Shown here: positions 1-8,046 of the stretch, one piece after another
How positions within the stretch are numbered: position 1 is the stretch's first letter
How the letters are laid out: every line of letters begins with the position of its first letter
Assembly (NCBI GenBank): GCA_021636625.1
Contig: JAJWLX010000075.1
Location: 1-15,730 of the forward strand
DNA length: 15,730 nt
Source: Prevotella sp.
Lineage (GTDB): Bacteria; Bacteroidota; Bacteroidia; Bacteroidales; Bacteroidaceae
Direction: 5' to 3'
The notes under the pieces: model-generated
Database searches by the model: none
What the model was told of the DNA's origin: nothing
What the model saw: only the letters and a program-made list of their open reading frames with translations
Translations under genes and position numbers: made by a program

Positions 1-2
1 AT

Positions 3-89
3 AATATCCGCATGAACGAAAAAGATAAACTTTTATTCATGTTCCAAAAATCAATTTATGAATTAATACAAAACAAGAAGAAAATATGA
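3..89 (+). CDS. C-terminal tail of an upstream gene, possibly a TetR/AcrR-type regulator (5' partial)
   Basis: The frame is open from the left edge of the window and gives 28 residues, ending KSIYELIQNKKKI, before TGA at 87-89. The stop overlaps the ATG of the membrane fusion protein gene as ATGA, the same junction used between the next two genes of the operon. That shared arrangement is the main reason to accept it as real. A short helical, charged tail fits the end of a TetR-family repressor, which often precedes RND operons in Bacteroidetes. The DNA-binding part lies outside the window, so the family is inferred from context only. Confidence 0.5.
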   Translation, partial: NIRMNEKDKLLFMFQKSIYELIQNKKKI

Positions 90-1207
90 ACAAGCAATTC
101 ATTATCACGAATTTCGCCGCATTTGCTCTCATGCTGTTCCTGCCGACCGGATGCAGGCAGGCGGACGGCAAGCAGGATGCGGTGCAGAGTTATCGGGTCA
201 TAAAGGTCGCGGCAAGTCCGGTGGAAATCTCCGAGTCCTATTCCGCCGCCATACGCGGACGGCAGGATGTGGACATCCTGCCGCAAATATCCGGGCGCAT
301 TATCCGTCTGAAAGTGAAAGAGGGTGAACGGGTGAAGACCGGTCAAGTATTGGCTGTAATTGACCAAGTGCCCTATCGGGCGGCATTACGCACGGCGCAG
401 GCCAATGTCAGCGCGGCACAGGCAAAAGTGGAAACGGCAAGAATCGAGCTGCGGGGCAAGCAGGCATTGTTTGACGAGAAGGTCATATCCGACTACGAGC
501 TTTCTCTCGCCCGGAACCAACTGGCAGTGGCGTGTGCTGAACTCGAACAGGCAAAGGCACAAGAATCGGATGCACGCAACAATCTCTCCTATACGGAAAT
601 CAAAAGCCCGAGCAACGGAGTAGTAGGCACATTGCCCTATCGCATCGGTGCGCTTGTCGGTCCCAATATGGCACAGCCTTTCACGGTCGTGTCCGACAAT
701 GCGGAGATGTATGCCTATTTCTCCATTTCGGAGAATATGCTACGGCGATATTTGGCTCGCTATGGCTCGATTGACAGCATGATAGCCGGGATGCCGGAAG
801 TGGGCCTGCAACTCAACGACGGCAGCCTGTACAAGGCGAAAGGACGTATTGAAACCGTAAGCGGCGTGGTGGATCCTGTTACCGGAACGGTACAAATCAA
901 AGCCCTGTTCCCCAATCCCGACCGCGAACTGTTGAGTGGCAGCATCGGCAATGTCATCCTTCAAAACCCGAAAACGGAGGCCGTAACCATTCCCATGACC
1001 GCCACCGTGGAACTGCAGGACAAGATTATCGCTTACCGTCTGAAAAACGGACAGGCGGAAGCCGCCTATCTCACGGTGGACCGCCTGAACGACGGCAACC
1101 GGTTTATCGTAAAAGAAGGTCTTTCGGTCGGTGACACCATTGTCGCCGAAGGCGTGGGACTGGTGAGAGAAGGCATGAGCATAACCCCTAAAAACGAAAC
1201 GAAATGA
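86..1207 (+). CDS. RND efflux pump periplasmic adaptor (membrane fusion protein), lipoprotein
   Basis: This 373-residue protein is an AcrA/MexA-type adaptor that would link the inner-membrane RND pump to the outer-membrane channel in the periplasm. The N-terminus is a hydrophobic signal ending LPTGC, with Cys23 as the probable lipidation site; the lipobox is imperfect because Pro sits at -3. A lipoyl half-motif follows (residues about 60-95, with QISGRIIRLKVKEGERVKTG), then a helical hairpin (about 100-165), the second lipoyl half (KSPSNGVVGTL), then beta-barrel and membrane-proximal regions. The length is normal for the family. The start is fixed by the ATGA overlap with the upstream gene, and its own TGA overlaps the ATG of the RND gene. 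Substrate specificity cannot be read from the sequence. Confidence 0.93.
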   Translation: MNKQFIITNFAAFALMLFLPTGCRQADGKQDAVQSYRVIKVAASPVEISESYSAAIRGRQDVDILPQISGRIIRLKVKEGERVKTGQVLAVIDQVPYRAALRTAQANVSAAQAKVETARIELRGKQALFDEKVISDYELSLARNQLAVACAELEQAKAQESDARNNLSYTEIKSPSNGVVGTLPYRIGALVGPNMAQPFTVVSDNAEMYAYFSISENMLRRYLARYGSIDSMIAGMPEVGLQLNDGSLYKAKGRIETVSGVVDPVTGTVQIKALFPNPDRELLSGSIGNVILQNPKTEAVTIPMTATVELQDKIIAYRLKNGQAEAAYLTVDRLNDGNRFIVKEGLSVGDTIVAEGVGLVREGMSITPKNETK

Positions 1208-4200
1208 ACCTGCGATTTTTTATAGACCGCCCGGTGTTTTCGGGCGTTATCTCGGTGGTGATTGTACTGTTGGGCATGATTTCCATGTTTTCCTTGCCGG
1301 TGGAACAATACCCCGACATCGCACCTCCGACCATCAACGTATCCGCAACTTATCCTGGAGCAAACGCTGAAACTGTGCAGAAGGCAGTGATAACCCCTCT
1401 GGAAGAAGCCATCAACGGCGTGGAAGACATGACCTATATGACTTCCACGGCATCGAATACGGGCGATGCTTCCATCGAAATCTATTTCAAGCAGGGAACC
1501 AACGCGGACATGGCGGCGGTAAACGTGCAGAACCGCGTGAACGGCGCGCTGAGCCAGCTTCCGGCGGAAGCCACCAAGACCGGTGTCACCACTGAAAAGC
1601 AGCAGAATGCCGAACTGATGACTTTCGCGCTCTATTCGCCCGATGACCGCTTCGACCAGACCTTCCTGAACAATTACGTGAAAATCAATGTCGAGCCGAG
1701 GCTGAAACGTATCAGCGGCGTGGGAAAGGCACAGATGTTCGGTTCCAACTACAGCATGCGACTTTGGCTGCGTCCCGACAAGATGGCGCAATACGGGCTT
1801 ATCCCCGATGACATATCCACCGTACTCGCACGACAGAACATCGAGGCCGCCACCGGCTCCTTCGGTGCCAATCATCCTACCGCCAATGAATACACGATGA
1901 AATACCGCGGACGCTTGTCCGGCGCGGAAGAGTTCGGTGAGTTGGTCATCAAGTCACTGCCGGGCGGCAATGTGCTTCGGCTGAAGGAGGTTGCCGATGT
2001 GGAACTGGGCGATGAATACTACAAATATTCCTCCGAAGTGAACGGGCATCCGGCAGCCATGATGCTCATCAACCAGAAAGCCGGGTCCAATGCTTCAAGC
2101 ACCATCAAGGAGATTCACGAAGTGCTTGACGACCTCAGCCGGGACTTGCCCGAAGGGACGGAATTCGTGGTGCTTACCGATACCAACAAGTTCCTGTATG
2201 CTTCCATCAATTCTGTTATCCGGACACTTATTGAAGCGATACTTCTGGTTATCGTGGTGGTATATGTATTTTTGCAAGATATTAAGTCCACGCTTATTCC
2301 TACGATATCCATTTTCGTCTCCATTATCGGTACGTTCGCCGTGATGTCCATGATCGGCTTCTCCGTCAACCTGCTCACCCTGTTCGCGCTTGTGCTTGCC
2401 ATCGGAACTGTGGTCGATGATGCCATTGTGGTGGTGGAAGCGGTGCAGGCGAAGTTCGACGAGGGCTATCAGTCTGCGGTTCTCGCGGCTGATGATGCCA
2501 TGAAAGGCGTTTCGTCGGCTATCCTGACCTCTACCATCATCTTTATGGCAGTGTTTTTCCCCGTTGCCATGATGGGCGGGACTTCGGGAGCGTTCTACAC
2601 GCAGTTCGGTATCACGATGGCTGTTGCCGTGGGAATCTCGGCAGTCAATGCCTTCACACTCTCACCGGCACTTTGCGCGCTGCTGCTGAAACCCTATATC
2701 GATGAGCAGGGCAACACCAAGAACAATTTTGCAGCCCGTTTCCGTAAAGCGTTCAATGCCGTCTTCGACCGTCTGAGCCGACGCTATGTACGTGGAGTGA
2801 TGTTCATTATCCATCGCCGATGGCTGTTGTGGAGCATCATAGGCATTTCTTTCGGGTTGCTGGTGCTGCTGGTCAATGTCACAAAGACGGGACTTATTCC
2901 CGAAGAGGACACCGGGACGGTCATGGTGAGCATGAACACGAAGCCCGGCACATCCATGGCTCAGACAAGTAAGGTGATGGAGCGTATCAACAGCCGTCTC
3001 GACAGCATCGGCGAGATTGAATACAGCGGTGCGGTCGCCGGTTTCTCTTTCAGCGGTTCCGGTCCCTCGCAGGCGATGTATTTCGTGACACTCAAAGACT
3101 GGGAGCAGCGTAAGGGAGAGGGGCAGTCGGTCAATGATGTCATCGGAAAGATTTATGCCGCCACTTCGGATATTCCCGATGCCACGGTGTTCGCCATGTC
3201 GCCTCCGATGATTGCCGGGTACGGCATGGGAAACGGTTTCGAGCTTTATTTGCAGGACAAGGCGGGCGGAAACATCGCCGCCTTCAAGGAAGAGGCAGAC
3301 AAGTTTGTCGAAGCCTTGTCGCAGCGACCCGAAATCGGCGAAGTCTATTCCTCCTTTGCCACGGATTATCCGCAATACTGGGTGGATATCGATGCCGCCA
3401 AATGTGAGCAGTCGGGTGTGTCGCCCGCAGATGTGCTTTCCACATTGTCGGGCTATTATACCGGACAATATGTTTCCGACTTTAACCGGTTCTCCAAGCT
3501 CTACCATGTGACCATGCAGGCTCCGGCGGAATATCGTGTGAATGCGGAATCCCTGCACCACATGTATGTGCGCGCCTCCGATGGCGGCATGTCGCCTTTG
3601 AGCCGGTTCGTGCGCCTGACCAAGACCAACGGCCCGTCAGACCTCACCCGTTTCAACCTGTTCAACGCCATCTCGATTAGCGGGTCGCCGGCGCAGGGTT
3701 ACAGTTCAGGGCAGGTGCTCGAAGCCATCGGCGAGACGGCACGTGAAGTGCTTCCGTCAAATTACACATACGAGTTTGGCGGCATTTCGCGTGAGGAAAG
3801 CAAGACGACCAACAATGCCACGCTTATATTCCTGCTCTGCATGGTTCTGGTCTATCTGATTCTGTGCGCCTTGTATGAGAGCGTGTTCATACCCTTCGCG
3901 GTTCTGTTGTCGGTGCCTTGCGGACTAATGGGCAGTTTCCTGTTTGCGTGGCTCTTCGGTCTGGAGAACAACATCTACATGCAGACCGGATTAATCATGA
4001 TTATCGGCCTGCTTGCCAAGACCGCCATCCTGCTTACCGAATACGCCGGCAAGCGGCGGTCGGAAGGCATGACGCTGGCACAGGCAGCATACAGTGCGGC
4101 AAAAGTCCGCCTGCGCCCTATATTGATGACTGTGCTGTCCATGGTGTTCGGTCTTGTCCCGCTGATGATGGCGCACGGAGTGGGTGCCAACGGCAGCCGT

Positions 4201-4317
4201 TCGCTTGCCACAGGTGTAATCGGTGGAATGATTGTCGGTACTTTGGCTCTGTTGTTCCTTGTGCCGTCATTGTTTATTGTATTCCAATATATTCAAGAAC
4301 GTGTTAAGCATAATTAA
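1204..4317 (+). CDS. HAE1-family RND efflux transporter (AcrB-like), inner-membrane pump
   Basis: The 1037-residue length is typical of AcrB-type proton/drug antiporters. It opens with the family's FFIDRPVFSGVISVVIV first helix, followed by a large periplasmic porter loop (about 35-335) containing EQYPDIAPP and YPGANAETVQ. TM2-6 follow, with the GTVVDDAIVVVE motif. Asp405 and Asp406 correspond to the proton-relay aspartates of AcrB TM4, and Lys939 in GLLAKTAILLTEYA corresponds to the essential TM10 lysine. All three are present, so the pump should be functional. The second periplasmic loop (about 560-870) and last helices are intact. The start overlaps the preceding stop as ATGA, and the next gene's ATG abuts this TAA directly, indicating one transcript and translational coupling. 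The drug range is unknown. Confidence 0.96.
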   Translation: MNLRFFIDRPVFSGVISVVIVLLGMISMFSLPVEQYPDIAPPTINVSATYPGANAETVQKAVITPLEEAINGVEDMTYMTSTASNTGDASIEIYFKQGTNADMAAVNVQNRVNGALSQLPAEATKTGVTTEKQQNAELMTFALYSPDDRFDQTFLNNYVKINVEPRLKRISGVGKAQMFGSNYSMRLWLRPDKMAQYGLIPDDISTVLARQNIEAATGSFGANHPTANEYTMKYRGRLSGAEEFGELVIKSLPGGNVLRLKEVADVELGDEYYKYSSEVNGHPAAMMLINQKAGSNASSTIKEIHEVLDDLSRDLPEGTEFVVLTDTNKFLYASINSVIRTLIEAILLVIVVVYVFLQDIKSTLIPTISIFVSIIGTFAVMSMIGFSVNLLTLFALVLAIGTVVDDAIVVVEAVQAKFDEGYQSAVLAADDAMKGVSSAILTSTIIFMAVFFPVAMMGGTSGAFYTQFGITMAVAVGISAVNAFTLSPALCALLLKPYIDEQGNTKNNFAARFRKAFNAVFDRLSRRYVRGVMFIIHRRWLLWSIIGISFGLLVLLVNVTKTGLIPEEDTGTVMVSMNTKPGTSMAQTSKVMERINSRLDSIGEIEYSGAVAGFSFSGSGPSQAMYFVTLKDWEQRKGEGQSVNDVIGKIYAATSDIPDATVFAMSPPMIAGYGMGNGFELYLQDKAGGNIAAFKEEADKFVEALSQRPEIGEVYSSFATDYPQYWVDIDAAKCEQSGVSPADVLSTLSGYYTGQYVSDFNRFSKLYHVTMQAPAEYRVNAESLHHMYVRASDGGMSPLSRFVRLTKTNGPSDLTRFNLFNAISISGSPAQGYSSGQVLEAIGETAREVLPSNYTYEFGGISREESKTTNNATLIFLLCMVLVYLILCALYESVFIPFAVLLSVPCGLMGSFLFAWLFGLENNIYMQTGLIMIIGLLAKTAILLTEYAGKRRSEGMTLAQAAYSAAKVRLRPILMTVLSMVFGLVPLMMAHGVGANGSRSLATGVIGGMIVGTLALLFLVPSLFIVFQYIQERVKHN

Positions 4318-5676
4318 ATGAAGAAGACAGTAATATATATCATATTGTCAGGATGGATGTTTGCCGGTTGTGGCACATACAGCCGGTATCATCGTCCTGA
4401 CCTCTCAACGGAGAATCTGTATCGGGACGTACCGGCGGACATTGATACAACGACCATCGCGTCCCTGTCGTGGCGGGAAATGTTTACCGACCCGAAACTC
4501 CAGTCCTTGATTGAAACCGGACTTGAACGGAACACAGACCTCAATGTGGCACGGTTACGCGTGGAAGCGACAGAAGCCGTCCTGATGACTGCCAGACTAT
4601 CATATCTTCCATCACTGGGACTGACTGCCGAAGGTAATGCCAATAAACATGACGGAGCAACGGCAAAGACATATAATGTGGGAGCGTCGGCAAGCTGGGA
4701 ACTGGACATCTTCGGCAAACTTACGGCGGCAAAGCGTGGTGCAGCCGCCGCGTTACAAGGAAGCCGTGCCTACCGGCAGGCCGTACAGACACAGCTTGTC
4801 GCCACTATTGCAGACAGTTACTACACCCTTGCCATGCTTGACGCACAAATGGCAATAAGTAACCGGACTTTGGAGAACTGGCGGACTACCGTACGTACTC
4901 TTGAAGCGTTGAAAAAAGTGGGGAAATCAAACGAAGCCGGCGTATTGCAGGCAAAGGCGAACGTGATGCGACTCGAAGCATCCCTGTTATCCATACGCAA
5001 GAGTATTTCCGAAACAGAAAATGCCCTGTCTGCGATACTTGCCATGCCGTCACACTCGATTGGACGAAGTAATCTGGCCGAGGCTGCTTTCCCCGATACT
5101 GTCTCGATTGGAGTCCCTTTGCAACTGCTTTCCAACCGTCCCGACGTGCGTCAGGCTGAAATGGAACTGGCGCAGGCGTTCTACGCCACCAATGCGGCTC
5201 GTGCCGCCTTCTATCCCAATATTACCCTCTCGGGGACTCTTGGATGGACTAATAACGGCGGTGGCGTAATCGTAAATCCCGGACAATGGTTGCTCAATGC
5301 CATCGGTTCCCTGACACAGCCCTTATTCAACCGGGGCACAAACATCGCCAACTTGAAGATAGCCAAAAGCCGTCAGGAAGAAGCCAAACTGTTGTTCCGG
5401 CAATCATTGCTGAACGCTGGAAAAGAAGTGAACGATGCTCTGACTGCATGGCAGACGGCAAAATCGCAAATTGAAATCAATGCTCGACAGGTTGAAACAT
5501 TATGCGATGCTGTGCGAAAGACAGAATCGCTTATGCGTCATTCCAATGCCACCTATCTGGAAGTGTTGACCGCCCAACAGTCTCTTCTCGAAGCGGAAGT
5601 GCAACAGCTACAAACTCGTTTTGAACGCATACAAAGTGTAATCAAACTTTATCATGTGTTGGGAGGAGGAATGTAA
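4318..5676 (+). CDS. RND efflux system outer-membrane channel lipoprotein (NodT/OprM family)
   Basis: This 452-residue TolC-like channel would complete the tripartite pump. Its signal peptide ends in a good lipobox, MFAGC, with Cys18 as the lipidated residue. Two outer-membrane efflux repeats are visible: the first around SWREMFTDPKLQSLIETGLERNTDLNVA onward, the second from about residue 255, including SNRPDVRQAEMELAQAFYATNAARAAFYPNI, a hallmark of the family. The helical C-terminus (RQVETLCDAVRKTESL onward) is complete. The ATG begins immediately after the stop of the RND gene with no spacer. No terminator hairpin is evident after the stop, so transcription could run on into the rteA remnant 121 bp downstream. 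Confidence 0.94.
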   Translation: MKKTVIYIILSGWMFAGCGTYSRYHRPDLSTENLYRDVPADIDTTTIASLSWREMFTDPKLQSLIETGLERNTDLNVARLRVEATEAVLMTARLSYLPSLGLTAEGNANKHDGATAKTYNVGASASWELDIFGKLTAAKRGAAAALQGSRAYRQAVQTQLVATIADSYYTLAMLDAQMAISNRTLENWRTTVRTLEALKKVGKSNEAGVLQAKANVMRLEASLLSIRKSISETENALSAILAMPSHSIGRSNLAEAAFPDTVSIGVPLQLLSNRPDVRQAEMELAQAFYATNAARAAFYPNITLSGTLGWTNNGGGVIVNPGQWLLNAIGSLTQPLFNRGTNIANLKIAKSRQEEAKLLFRQSLLNAGKEVNDALTAWQTAKSQIEINARQVETLCDAVRKTESLMRHSNATYLEVLTAQQSLLEAEVQQLQTRFERIQSVIKLYHVLGGGM

Positions 5677-5797
5677 CTGCAATAAATAGAAAAATTTGAA
5701 ATTATTATTAGTGTTATTCATCTCGGATATTTTTCGTGATTCTGCCGCATGTAGATATTGTACGAAAGCAATATTTGGATTGTAAAATATCAAGCCA

Positions 5798-6031
5798 ATG
5801 AAAATACTTTTGCAGCATAAAATATTTATAGGATACTTTCTTTTAATGGCGATCATTGGCAGCATGGTCGCTATTGTTCTGCACGAGCGTAGTCGTGTAC
5901 AGAAAATAGAGAATGAATCAATCGCTATTTTTCAAACCCAGCACAATATCAATACCACACACCGCTATGTGACCACGTTAGTAACTTATGGTGAATCCGT
6001 CATGGTATGGAATGATGAGGATTCTGGGTGA
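5798..6031 (+). pseudogene. rteA: rteA remnant: N-terminal 75 or so codons of an RteA-like sensor histidine kinase
   Basis: The 77-residue product has a short cytoplasmic start, one transmembrane helix (about residues 9-27) and the beginning of an extracytoplasmic sensor region that includes HRYVTTLVTYGESVMVWNDED. I recognise this as the N-terminus of the RteA-type kinase of CTnDOT-like elements. The full protein is several times longer; the HAMP/dimerisation, kinase and any receiver parts are all missing. The frame leaves rteA homology at about 6018-6024 and stops at TGA 6029-6031, where macB-like sequence begins. In CTnDOT, RteA with RteB responds to tetracycline and activates rteC, so this break should disable that control. 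Identification rests on recall of the family, not a search. Confidence 0.72.
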
Positions 6032-7071
6032 AGTATAAGAATATCAGAGAAGGGGAACAATTGCATTTCGATTTGCATTTTCTTAACCGCATAAAGAAAC
6101 AGTTCCCGGGGATAAAAGCTATTTCGCCTGAAATAACAGGACCTTATTCGCAAGTGATGAATAAAGCTAAAAGCGGACTTTTTAAGATTATAGGAATCAA
6201 TGAAAACTATATGGGAATTAAGATACTTAAAATCAACGAAGATGGACGATATTTTAATAAAGGAGATGACGAGAATACCCGTAATGTTACCATTATCGGC
6301 GAAAATGTCAGTACGACCTTATTTAATAATCAAAAAGCGTTGGGTAAGTCGATCAACATTGCCGGTATTGATTTTAAGGTGATAGGCGTACTAAAGAATG
6401 ATGATATTTTCAGCGCTTCGGAAATCAATTCGGTATATGTGCCCTTCTCAAGTTACATAAACTGTATTGACAATAAGACTCCATTGCGCGCTTTCTGTTT
6501 ATATCTGAACAAAGAAGTTGATTCCAAGCGATTTGAGAATGAGCTGAGAGCCTTCATCGCTAATAAATACCAATTTGCTTATTCTGATAAGCAAGCCTTA
6601 CAGATAATCAATTTTGAGACACAAACATCTGCTTTTGAGGGACTCTTTGATGGATTGAAAATGTTTATCTGGATCGTAGGAATTTGTTTTCTGATAAGTG
6701 GTATTGTTGGAGTAAGCAACATCATGTTTGTCGTGATCAAAGAAAGGAGTAGCGAAATAGGCATCCGTAAGGCTGTAGGAGCAACTCCTAAATCCATTCT
6801 TGTGTTAATGCTGACGGAATCTGTCATCATAACTGTAATCTCCGGTATCATCGGATTGATATCAGGTGCAGCTATTCTTGAGATTATAAATTGGTTGCTC
6901 GAAAGCGCCCGTCACGCGACAATGATAAAGCATGCAGAAATAGATATAAATGTAGCTGTTCTCGCTTTGGTTATCTTGATTTTGTCCGGTGTCATTGCCG
7001 GAGCATTTCCGGCTATGAAAGCATCTGTTATACAACCCATTGACGCCATTAGAAACGAAAATATAGGATAA
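6019..7071 (+). pseudogene. N-terminally truncated MacB/FtsX-type ABC transporter permease
   Basis: The reading frame matches MacB-type permeases from about 6019, but the normal start, first transmembrane helix and roughly the first 70-80 residues are missing. From GTG 6028 it encodes 347 residues: most of the periplasmic MacB domain (about 1-205), then three helices (about 211-233, 259-285, 307-329). Between the first two lies the FtsX signature KERSSEIGIRKAVGATP. The C-terminus is complete. GTG 6028-6030 overlaps the TGA that ends the rteA remnant, so a headless permease could be translated by coupling, but without helix 1 it is unlikely to work. No ATP-binding subunit is nearby. The sequence is more AT-rich than the efflux operon upstream, consistent with a different origin. 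Confidence 0.82.
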
Positions 7072-7322
7072 TGAAGACATTTAAGATTATATTAATTTGC
7101 ATCTTTTCCGCCACACTGGCATTTGTTGCTTTTCGTTCTTCGCTAAGAGGTACAAAGGCAATTTACGAAACTACACAACCACAATATCGCGAGATCAAAG
7201 AGGAAATAAACATATCCGGCAATGTTTTTCCGATGAAGGAGATCGAAATAAAATCGCAGATATCGGGAGTCCTGGACAAGATTAATGTTTCGATAGGAGA
7301 TAAAGTGCGCATAGGAGATTAA
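7071..7322 (+). pseudogene. C-terminally truncated MacA/HlyD-type periplasmic adaptor (first 83 codons)
   Basis: The ATG shares its A with the stop of the permease gene (TAATG), the usual tight coupling in such transporter operons. The 83 residues contain a signal-anchor helix (about 5-21) and the start of the lipoyl-like domain, GNVFPMKEIEIKSQISGVLD, followed by NVSIGDKVRIGD and then a stop. Family members run to about 400 residues, so roughly four-fifths is missing. The TAA at 7320-7322 is the likely recombination junction, because the following bases fit the regulatory region of the next gene and no other frame continues the family. Together with the headless permease, this makes a fragment truncated at both ends. 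Confidence 0.8.
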
Positions 7323-7366
7323 ATATAAATTCAAGCAATCATAGCCCGTAATTCACTGAATTTGGC

Positions 7367-7374
7367 TATCTTTG
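7367..7374 (+). promoter_or_regulatory. Bacteroidetes-type -7 promoter element TATCTTTG
   Basis: TATCTTTG matches the Bacteroidetes primary sigma -7 consensus TAnnTTTG exactly. Transcription would start at about 7381, just before the structured leader. I do not see a clear -33 TTTG at the usual 19-21 bp spacing. The element lies about 45 bp downstream of the truncated macA stop, so it would serve the leader RNA and the RibD-like gene. Confidence 0.6.
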
Positions 7375-7380
7375 CATAAC

Positions 7381-7596
7381 ATTTGAGAAAAACGGCGATT
7401 GGCAGGAGCTTTTCGCCGCCAACATATAGGATAAGACCGCAAGGCGTTTCAAGCGAAAATCTGGTAAATTGGAACTACGGAGACGATTGCGTGATGCTTA
7501 TGCTATGCTTACGCATAGCGTGCATTCACGTACTCTCCGTAAAGGCTTTACCAGAGCCATCGCTTGAAGGTAGTGTGAATTGCACGCTACTTTTTT
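7381..7596 (+). ncRNA. Structured leader RNA with a long nested hairpin and terminal attenuator
   Basis: A small hairpin pairs 7393-7398 with 7413-7418. A nested hairpin then spans 7448-7568, built from five stacked perfect helices separated by internal loops: TTCAAGCG with CGCTTGAA, TCTGGTAAA with TTTACCAGA, TACGGAGA with TCTCCGTA, CGTGA with TCACG, and CTATGC with GCATAG around a TTAC tetraloop. An intrinsic terminator follows at 7570-7596. Bases 7518-7529 in the apical 3' arm are also complementary, with one bulged base, to 7575-7587 inside the terminator stem, so the two folds exclude each other. I do not recognise a known riboswitch class. It could be a cis-acting attenuator or a free small RNA. 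Confidence 0.65.
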
Positions 7597-7631
7597 ACCC
7601 TTGCCTAACGAAAGGAAACGATTATGGGTAA
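7494..7631 (+). CDS. Possible leader ORF (45 codons) crossing the attenuator
   Basis: An ATG at 7494 opens a frame starting MLMLCLRIACIHVLSVKAL. It runs through the hairpin 3' arm and the whole terminator, and stops at TAA 7629-7631, 5 bases past the ATG of the RibD-like gene. A ribosome on this frame would melt the terminator and could couple to the next gene. The peptide resembles nothing I know, has no clear ribosome-binding site, and its composition may simply reflect the structured RNA. It is recorded as a regulatory candidate, not a confident gene. Confidence 0.25.
   Translation: MLMLCLRIACIHVLSVKALPEPSLEGSVNCTLLFYPCLTKGNDYG
7570..7596 (+). terminator. Intrinsic terminator / attenuator upstream of the RibD-like gene
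   Basis: GTAGTGTG (7570-7577) pairs with CACGCTAC (7583-7590), giving 8 pairs including one G-U, with a five-base loop AATTG and an immediate run of six T. It ends 27 bp before the ATG of the RibD-like gene, inside that gene's leader. It would therefore stop transcription before the gene unless antitermination occurs. Confidence 0.75.
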
Positions 7632-8046
7632 AGTTCAGATTCTCGCCGTACTGACGATGGACGGATGTCTTTCTTCAGAGTTATATGATAAAGCACATCA
7701 GGATTTGTGCCTTGACCGTTGCGGTCTTGATGAAATCAGGAAGAAAGCCTTTTACCGTGTGACACCGGACTATTCCATTTCAATGCTGCACGAATGGAGA
7801 AAAGACTGCACAAACATCCGTTACCTCGCGGAAGCCACACCGGACACGGCAGACTATATAAACGGACTGCTGCGGATGCACGCTGTGGATGAAATCATAC
7901 TATACACCGTTCCTTTCATATCCGGAAGCGGACGACATTTTTTTAAGTCGGCTCTGCCAGAGCAACACTGGACGCTTTCCTCTTTGAAAAGCTATCCCAA
8001 CGGTGTATGTCGCATTATCTATATCCTTGATAAAAAAGCAAGATAG
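7624..8046 (+). CDS. Small RibD-C/DHFR-like family protein
   Basis: The 140-residue product looks like the RibD C-terminal / dihydrofolate-reductase-like fold. Near the N-terminus, LAVLTMDGCLSS matches the family's 'SLDG' strand-turn. The C-terminal part, VDEIILYTVPFISGSGRHFF, followed by SYPNGVCRIIYIL, is the typical last strand-turn-strand region. It is shorter than most family members (about 170-220 residues), with a compressed central NADPH-binding part, so catalytic activity is uncertain. ATG 7624 is preceded by AAAGG at 7611-7615 with good spacing. The gene lies downstream of a leader containing an attenuator, so expression is probably conditional. It lies between the broken rteA region and rteC, and its role in the element is unknown. 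Confidence 0.75.
   Translation: MGKVQILAVLTMDGCLSSELYDKAHQDLCLDRCGLDEIRKKAFYRVTPDYSISMLHEWRKDCTNIRYLAEATPDTADYINGLLRMHAVDEIILYTVPFISGSGRHFFKSALPEQHWTLSSLKSYPNGVCRIIYILDKKAR

Noticed and set aside
1066..1875. 269-codon open frame on the - strand inside the adaptor/RND genes
   Set aside because: It is antisense to two well-supported efflux genes, spans their junction, and its protein has no recognisable features.
2662..3561. 299-codon open frame on the - strand inside the RND gene
   Set aside because: Shadow of the GC-rich RND coding sequence; the sense frame has all the family motifs.
7448..7568. Integron attC site or group II intron relic
   Set aside because: The nested hairpin lacks RYYYAAC/GTTRRRY core sites at its ends, and I find no domain V-like sequence or reverse transcriptase nearby.
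7383..7631. 82-codon frame from TTG 7383
   Set aside because: It starts at a TTG and crosses the small hairpin and whole structured leader. Only the internal ATG 7494 part is worth considering, as a leader ORF.
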